This document shows positions 6,120 to 9,515 of a stretch of DNA of 9,515 nt, one piece after another. The first letter of the stretch is position 1; every line of letters starts with the position of its first letter. The stretch is from Rickettsia typhi (GTDB taxonomy: Bacteria; Pseudomonadota; Alphaproteobacteria; Rickettsiales; UBA1997), in the NCBI GenBank assembly GCA_945902255.1, contig CAMDMO010000060.1, positions 1 through 9,515 on the forward strand. Reading direction: 5' to 3'. The notes under the pieces were generated by a model that saw nothing but the letters and a program-made list of their open reading frames with translations, ran no database searches and was not told the DNA's origin. The translations under genes were made by a program, and so were the position numbers.

Positions 6120-6124
6120 CTATA
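6120..6124. repeat. Right copy of putative 5-bp target-site duplication (covers pheT stop)
   Basis: CTATA matches 5961-5965 and directly follows the right end of the inverted repeat at 6119. On the minus strand it supplies the pheT stop codon TAG (6122-6120), so the insertion would have duplicated that stop and left pheT intact. Confidence 0.6.
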
Positions 6125-8504
6125 TCCCGTCGCGTAAAGTTGCGTCATAAGACTTACAAACCGCATCAATGATTTTCTTGCTCAAAAGATCAATTTCTTC
6201 CGAAGTTAAGCTTCTTTCAACTGGTTGAATCAAGGCTCTAAGGGCGATTGATTTTTTATTCTCAGCTATATTTTTCCCCTGATAAATGTCAAAAATATTA
6301 ACTTCTTTGATTAGCTGTTTATCGCAATTAATTATAGTTTTTACGATGTCGCCGACTATTTTATCTTGGTCAATTAAGAAAGAAAAATCACGCTCAACTG
6401 GCTGTAAATCGTTGATTTCAAAGGCTTTGCGATTGATTGATTTTTGCTGACTTGGCAGGCTGTCAACAAAAATTTCAAAAGCATTAATACGATTTTTTAA
6501 GTCAAATTTTTTTGCAATTGCTGGATGAATTTCTCCAAAATAACCAACAATATTTTTTCCCAATTTTAAAGTGGCGCAACGATGAGGGTGATAATATTTT
6601 GGAGCTTCCAAAGTGCTGATTTGCAAGGATTCACCGCGCATGCCAAAAATTTCCACAATATCAAAAAAGTCTTTTTTTACATCTAAAATGTCAAACTCTC
6701 TCTCATCATGATAGTGATTTTGAGGCTTATTTAGACCGGCGCGAAGACCGCCAATCATCATTTTTTGTTCACTTTGAGCGCTGCCCAAAAAAACGCGACC
6801 AATTTCGAATAAAGATAAGTTTGAAAAGTTTCTAACACTATTTCTTTTGTAAGATTCAATAAGGCCAATTAATAGAGTAGGGCGCATGTGGTCTAGCTCT
6901 TTACTAATTGGATTTGCTAAAATTAATTTTTCATTTTTTTTATCAAAAATTTCTACCAAATTTGAGTCAACAAATGACCAATTGATAGTTTCAATCATGC
7001 CTTTAGAGGCCAAATAAGATTTTGTTTTATTTAAATTGTTGGAGGAATTTTTAGAAAGCTCGCTTGGCAATTCTTGCGGAATGATTTTGTCATAACCAAA
7101 AATTCTAATAATCTCTTCAACTAAATCTTCAGATTTAAAAATATCATGACGATTGCTTGGAATTGAAACTAAAAATTTATCTTCAGCAGTTTTTTCTGCC
7201 TTAAAATCTAGGGCAGATAAAATCTCCAAAGCTTTACTCTGAGGCACCTCAATGCCGATTAACTTCTTTATTTTAGCGAAGTCAAATTCAATTGTTTTTG
7301 CTGGAATTTTTTCACCTTCAGTAATTTTGATTTCGCTAATTTCTCCACCGCAAATTTCAGTAATTAAATTTGTAGCCAATTCGATTCCATCTGTGCAGCT
7401 ATTAATATCAACGCCTCTTTCAAAGCGATAACGAGCGTCGCTTAGAATATTTAGTTTGCGACCTGCATAAGAAATTATGGAAGGGTTAAAAAATGCCGCT
7501 TCAAGCAAAATTTCTGTAGTTGATAAGTCGCAAGATGAATCGCTAGATCCAATGATTCCAGCTAATCCAATCGCTTTATTATTATCAGAAATTACCAAAG
7601 TTTTTTCGTCTAAAATAAATTCATCATTTTTTAGTGAAGTGAATTTTTCACCATTTTTTGCAAAACGAATTGTAATTAATTTATCAATTTTTGATGCGTC
7701 GTAAGAATGCATTGGGCGGTTAATTGCAAGCATTACGAAGTTAGTAATATCAACAACCGCTGAGATCGAATTTAGGCCAACAGATTTCAATTTATCTTTT
7801 AACCATTTAGGAGATTCGCAGTTTTTTATATTTTTAATATGGCGAAAAGCGGCGAAGTTACAAGCTTGAGGCGCTTCATTTTTAATTTCTATTGCTGAAG
7901 AAAAGCTGGTTTTGGCTTTAGCTATCTCAAATCTTTTTAAATTACCAATGCCGCTTGCAGCTAAGTCGCGCGCGATTCCATATATTCCAAGGCAGTCACC
8001 ACGATTTGGCGTAACATTAATTTCAATTATCGCATCATTTAACCCGTAAATATCAGCTATTTTAGTGCCAATTGGATATTTTTCGTCAATTTCAATAATG
8101 CCATCACTATCTTCTCCAATTTCCAATTCGCGCGCAGAACACAGCATTCCATTGCTTTCAACTCCAGCAATTTTTGCTTTTTTTATTAGCATTTTATTGT
8201 GCGGAATGATTGCTCCAATTGGTGCATAAGCAACTTTCAAGCCACTTCTTGCATTGGCGGCGCCGCAAATTATTTGTAAAGGAATGTTGGAATTAGCAAC
8301 TTCAACTTGGCAAATTTTTAGCTTATTAGAATTTTCGCAAGGTTTTGCTTCGATAATTTTTGCAACTGAAAAAAAAGAAAGATTTTTTGATTGATCGTCA
8401 GTTTTTTCAACTTCAAGACCGATATCGGTAAGTTTTGAACAAATTTCCTCAAGAGAGGCCGTAGTATTTAGATATTCTTTAAGCCAGCTAAGAGTAAATT
8501 TCAT
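6120..8504 (-). CDS. pheT: Phenylalanine--tRNA ligase beta subunit
   Basis: Beta chain of the alpha2-beta2 enzyme that charges tRNA-Phe; it holds tRNA-binding and editing domains while PheS (alpha) holds the active site. The 794 residues match the bacterial form (about 790-800). Domain order: N-terminal segment MKFTLSWLKEYL, EMAP/OB tRNA-binding domain (about 40-150, with VAYAPIGAIIP at 91-101), GIARDLAASGIG (176-187), B3/B4 editing domain (about 210-385, with AVVDITNFVML, PMHSYDASKI and LLEAAFF; H266 and E335 fit the known editing His/Glu), B5 domain (about 403-475, PSNRHDIFKSEDLVEEIIRI), inactive class II-like core (about 490-690), and C-terminal FDX-ACB domain (about 696-794, QPVERDFSFLI). 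All domains are complete. Start at 8504 lies 3 nt after the atpF stop, without a Shine-Dalgarno. pheS, normally next to pheT, is absent on both sides, which is unusual. The stop touches the palindromic element. Confidence 0.97.
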   Translation of the reverse strand: MKFTLSWLKEYLNTTASLEEICSKLTDIGLEVEKTDDQSKNLSFFSVAKIIEAKPCENSNKLKICQVEVANSNIPLQIICGAANARSGLKVAYAPIGAIIPHNKMLIKKAKIAGVESNGMLCSARELEIGEDSDGIIEIDEKYPIGTKIADIYGLNDAIIEINVTPNRGDCLGIYGIARDLAASGIGNLKRFEIAKAKTSFSSAIEIKNEAPQACNFAAFRHIKNIKNCESPKWLKDKLKSVGLNSISAVVDITNFVMLAINRPMHSYDASKIDKLITIRFAKNGEKFTSLKNDEFILDEKTLVISDNNKAIGLAGIIGSSDSSCDLSTTEILLEAAFFNPSIISYAGRKLNILSDARYRFERGVDINSCTDGIELATNLITEICGGEISEIKITEGEKIPAKTIEFDFAKIKKLIGIEVPQSKALEILSALDFKAEKTAEDKFLVSIPSNRHDIFKSEDLVEEIIRIFGYDKIIPQELPSELSKNSSNNLNKTKSYLASKGMIETINWSFVDSNLVEIFDKKNEKLILANPISKELDHMRPTLLIGLIESYKRNSVRNFSNLSLFEIGRVFLGSAQSEQKMMIGGLRAGLNKPQNHYHDEREFDILDVKKDFFDIVEIFGMRGESLQISTLEAPKYYHPHRCATLKLGKNIVGYFGEIHPAIAKKFDLKNRINAFEIFVDSLPSQQKSINRKAFEINDLQPVERDFSFLIDQDKIVGDIVKTIINCDKQLIKEVNIFDIYQGKNIAENKKSIALRALIQPVERSLTSEEIDLLSKKIIDAVCKSYDATLRDGI

Positions 8505-8507
8505 ATC

Positions 8508-8981
8508 TTAGTTAATAGTTTTTTCAAAATCTTTAGTGGCCTGATCTAAAAGCGCATGATGCTGGTCTTTATTGATGTCGATATTTTTATAAAGATTTTC
8601 CATAGCCGAGTTAACAACGCTTAATTTAATTTCGCGAATTGCATTTTCTTCTTCGATTTTGATTCTTTGATAAGCGGCGTTGGTTTTCTTATCGATTTCT
8701 AAGGCTGCAGCTTTATGGGCTTCATCAAGAAATTTTTCAGCTTCTATTTTTGCATCTAAAATTAATTTTTGAGCATAGGCGGCTGATTCTTTTTTATATA
8801 GTTCCGCTTCTTTTAAAAGTTTGGCGGCACTTTCTTTTAACTCTCTTGCAGTTAAAATTTCTTCAGCGATTTCCTTTGATTTTTGATCAAGATTTTTTGC
8901 GATAACTGGCCAAACATGCCTTAGAACAAGTCCAAGAAAGCTGATAAATGCAATTGCTAACCAAAATTTTTCGTTAATCAT
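8508..8981 (-). CDS. atpF: ATP synthase F0 subunit b
   Basis: Peripheral-stalk (stator) subunit that anchors F1 to the membrane. The 157 residues contain one N-terminal membrane helix (about 6-26, FWLAIAFISFLGLVLRHVWP) followed by a long charged alpha-helical coiled coil (about 30-150, rich in Ala, Glu, Lys), the classical b architecture and length. ATG at 8981-8979 places the helix right at the N-terminus; the gene starts 12 nt after the atpF' stop. Alphaproteobacteria, cyanobacteria and chloroplasts carry two different b-type genes forming a b/b' heterodimer; I assign this second gene as b because its upstream neighbour has the b' N-terminus. Assignment between b and b' is less certain than the family. 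It is followed after 3 nt by pheT, suggesting one transcript. Confidence 0.9.
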   Translation of the reverse strand: MINEKFWLAIAFISFLGLVLRHVWPVIAKNLDQKSKEIAEEILTARELKESAAKLLKEAELYKKESAAYAQKLILDAKIEAEKFLDEAHKAAALEIDKKTNAAYQRIKIEEENAIREIKLSVVNSAMENLYKNIDINKDQHHALLDQATKDFEKTIN

Positions 8982-8993
8982 TTTGTTAATTAT

Positions 8994-9425
8994 TTAATTT
9001 AAAAATTTTTCCTTTATCGCTTGAGTTAGGTTTTTTGCAGCTTCTTCAACTTTATTTTTAGAATTTGCGATAAAAATTTGTAATTCTTTATGAGATTTTT
9101 TAGCGTTGTGATCAAGTTTTTCTTTTAGCTTTTCAATCAATGAATCTCTCTCTATTTGTGCATTTTTAGATGCATGATCAAGCTCTATTTGATATTGCGA
9201 GATAGCATCTTGTCTGAGTTGCGCTGCTTTAATTTGTAAGTCGCTTGATTGTTTTTCAAGATCTTTTGCTAATGAAAGGTCTTGATTTATTACATAGCTT
9301 CTGTCGCTTATGATATCGTGAATTCTTGGTAAAATTATCTTGCTAACAAAGTAGTAAAGTATGGCAAAGCAAACGATAAGCCAAAAAACTTGTGAGCTAT
9401 AAGTTGTAAAATCGAATTGAGGCAT
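8994..9425 (-). CDS. atpF': ATP synthase F0 subunit b' (AtpX/AtpF2)
   Basis: Second, divergent b-type subunit of the ATP synthase stator, pairing with b. The 143 residues begin MPQFDFTTYSSQVFWLIV, characteristic of alphaproteobacterial b' (hydrophobic helix at about 10-32 ending in the LPRIHDIISDR motif, 32-42), followed by a charged coiled-coil region (43-140). LPRI followed by an Arg-containing turn is typical of b'. Start at 9425-9423 fits the conserved N-terminus; no Shine-Dalgarno is visible. Upstream (right) is the end of atpE, with a strong stem-loop between, and downstream is atpF: the order c-b'-b is that of the alphaproteobacterial F0 operon. F1 genes are not seen and are usually in a separate operon in this class. 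Confidence 0.92.
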   Translation of the reverse strand: MPQFDFTTYSSQVFWLIVCFAILYYFVSKIILPRIHDIISDRSYVINQDLSLAKDLEKQSSDLQIKAAQLRQDAISQYQIELDHASKNAQIERDSLIEKLKEKLDHNAKKSHKELQIFIANSKNKVEEAAKNLTQAIKEKFLN

Positions 9426-9447
9426 TTTTAAGTGTTTAGTGTCTAGC

Positions 9448-9485
9448 CACTCAGTGCTTAGTTCTTATCGACTAAGCACTGAGTG
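9448..9485. repeat. Perfect stem-loop between atpE and atpF'
   Basis: CACTCAGTGCTTAG (9448-9461) is the exact reverse complement of 9472-9485; one more T-A pair (9462/9471) makes a 15-bp stem with an 8-nt loop. Related short words (AGTGTTTAG at 9431-9439, AGTGCTTAG at 9453-9461) suggest a decayed repeat family. There is no T-run after the stem on either strand, so a simple terminator is unlikely. Inside an F0 operon it could act as an RNA stabiliser or processing site that raises subunit c over b' and b (inference). Confidence 0.7.
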
Positions 9486-9493
9486 CTAAATTA

Positions 9494-9515
9494 TTATGAG
9501 AACATTACAAGGAAT
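9494..9515 (-). CDS. atpE: ATP synthase F0 subunit c, last codons only (cut by window edge)
   Basis: On the minus strand the last 22 bases read, in one frame, as FLVMFS followed by a TAA stop (9496-9494). The c subunit of Rickettsiales-type ATP synthases ends in a hydrophobic helix with a terminus of the LLIFS kind, and atpE is the expected gene immediately before b' in alphaproteobacteria. The call rests on position plus six residues, so it is tentative. Confidence 0.55.

Noticed and set aside
7477..7704. Plus-strand frame inside pheT, and similar minus-strand frames at 2348-2533, 4491-4673 and 5194-5424
   Set aside because: All lie fully within well-recognised genes on the opposite strand and show no domain or ribosome binding site.
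9448..9485. Reading the atpE-atpF' stem-loop as an intrinsic terminator
   Set aside because: No T-run follows the stem on the minus strand, and the downstream genes b', b and pheT would need another promoter, for which I see no good candidate in the gap.

Overview
This AT-rich window (roughly one third G+C by eye) carries housekeeping genes of a low-GC alphaproteobacterium. The best support is the split ATP synthase b/b' pair (two short b-type subunits in a row after subunit c), together with Rickettsiales-like SerRS, SecF and DapE sequences. A retained IspH (MEP isoprenoid pathway) and an apparently iron-controlled TonB/ExbB/ExbD system argue against a strongly reduced Rickettsia itself. The exact lineage cannot be fixed from this window.

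Layout. Bases 1-612 (minus) hold the N-terminal half of dapE, cut by the window edge. It is divergent from serS (680-1942, plus) across 67 bp. A plus-strand run follows: rpsT, secF and ispH, closely spaced and plausibly co-transcribed. After a 95-bp gap with a near-consensus promoter and three Fur-box-like sites comes a tight tonB-exbB-exbD operon. This operon converges on a minus-strand series that reads, in transcription order, atpE (last codons only, at the right edge), atpF' (b'), atpF (b), pheT. PheT starts 3 nt after the atpF stop.

The most interesting structure lies between the convergent exbD and pheT genes. It is a 154-bp near-complete palindrome (5966-6119) with perfect 30-bp terminal inverted repeats, bracketed by a 5-bp direct repeat (CTATA). 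This looks like a miniature inverted-repeat mobile element (MITE or Rickettsia-palindromic-element type) that landed exactly at the end of pheT. A second strong stem-loop (9448-9485) sits between atpE and atpF'.

Functionally, the window combines cell-wall/lysine synthesis (dapE), translation (serS, rpsT, pheT), protein export (secF), isoprenoid synthesis (ispH), energised outer-membrane uptake (tonB-exbB-exbD) and the membrane stator of ATP synthase (atpE, b', b). Nearly all start codons lack a Shine-Dalgarno sequence; exbD is the clear exception. I found no new multi-gene system: the genes belong to known families, and the novelty is in the non-coding elements and the gene arrangement.
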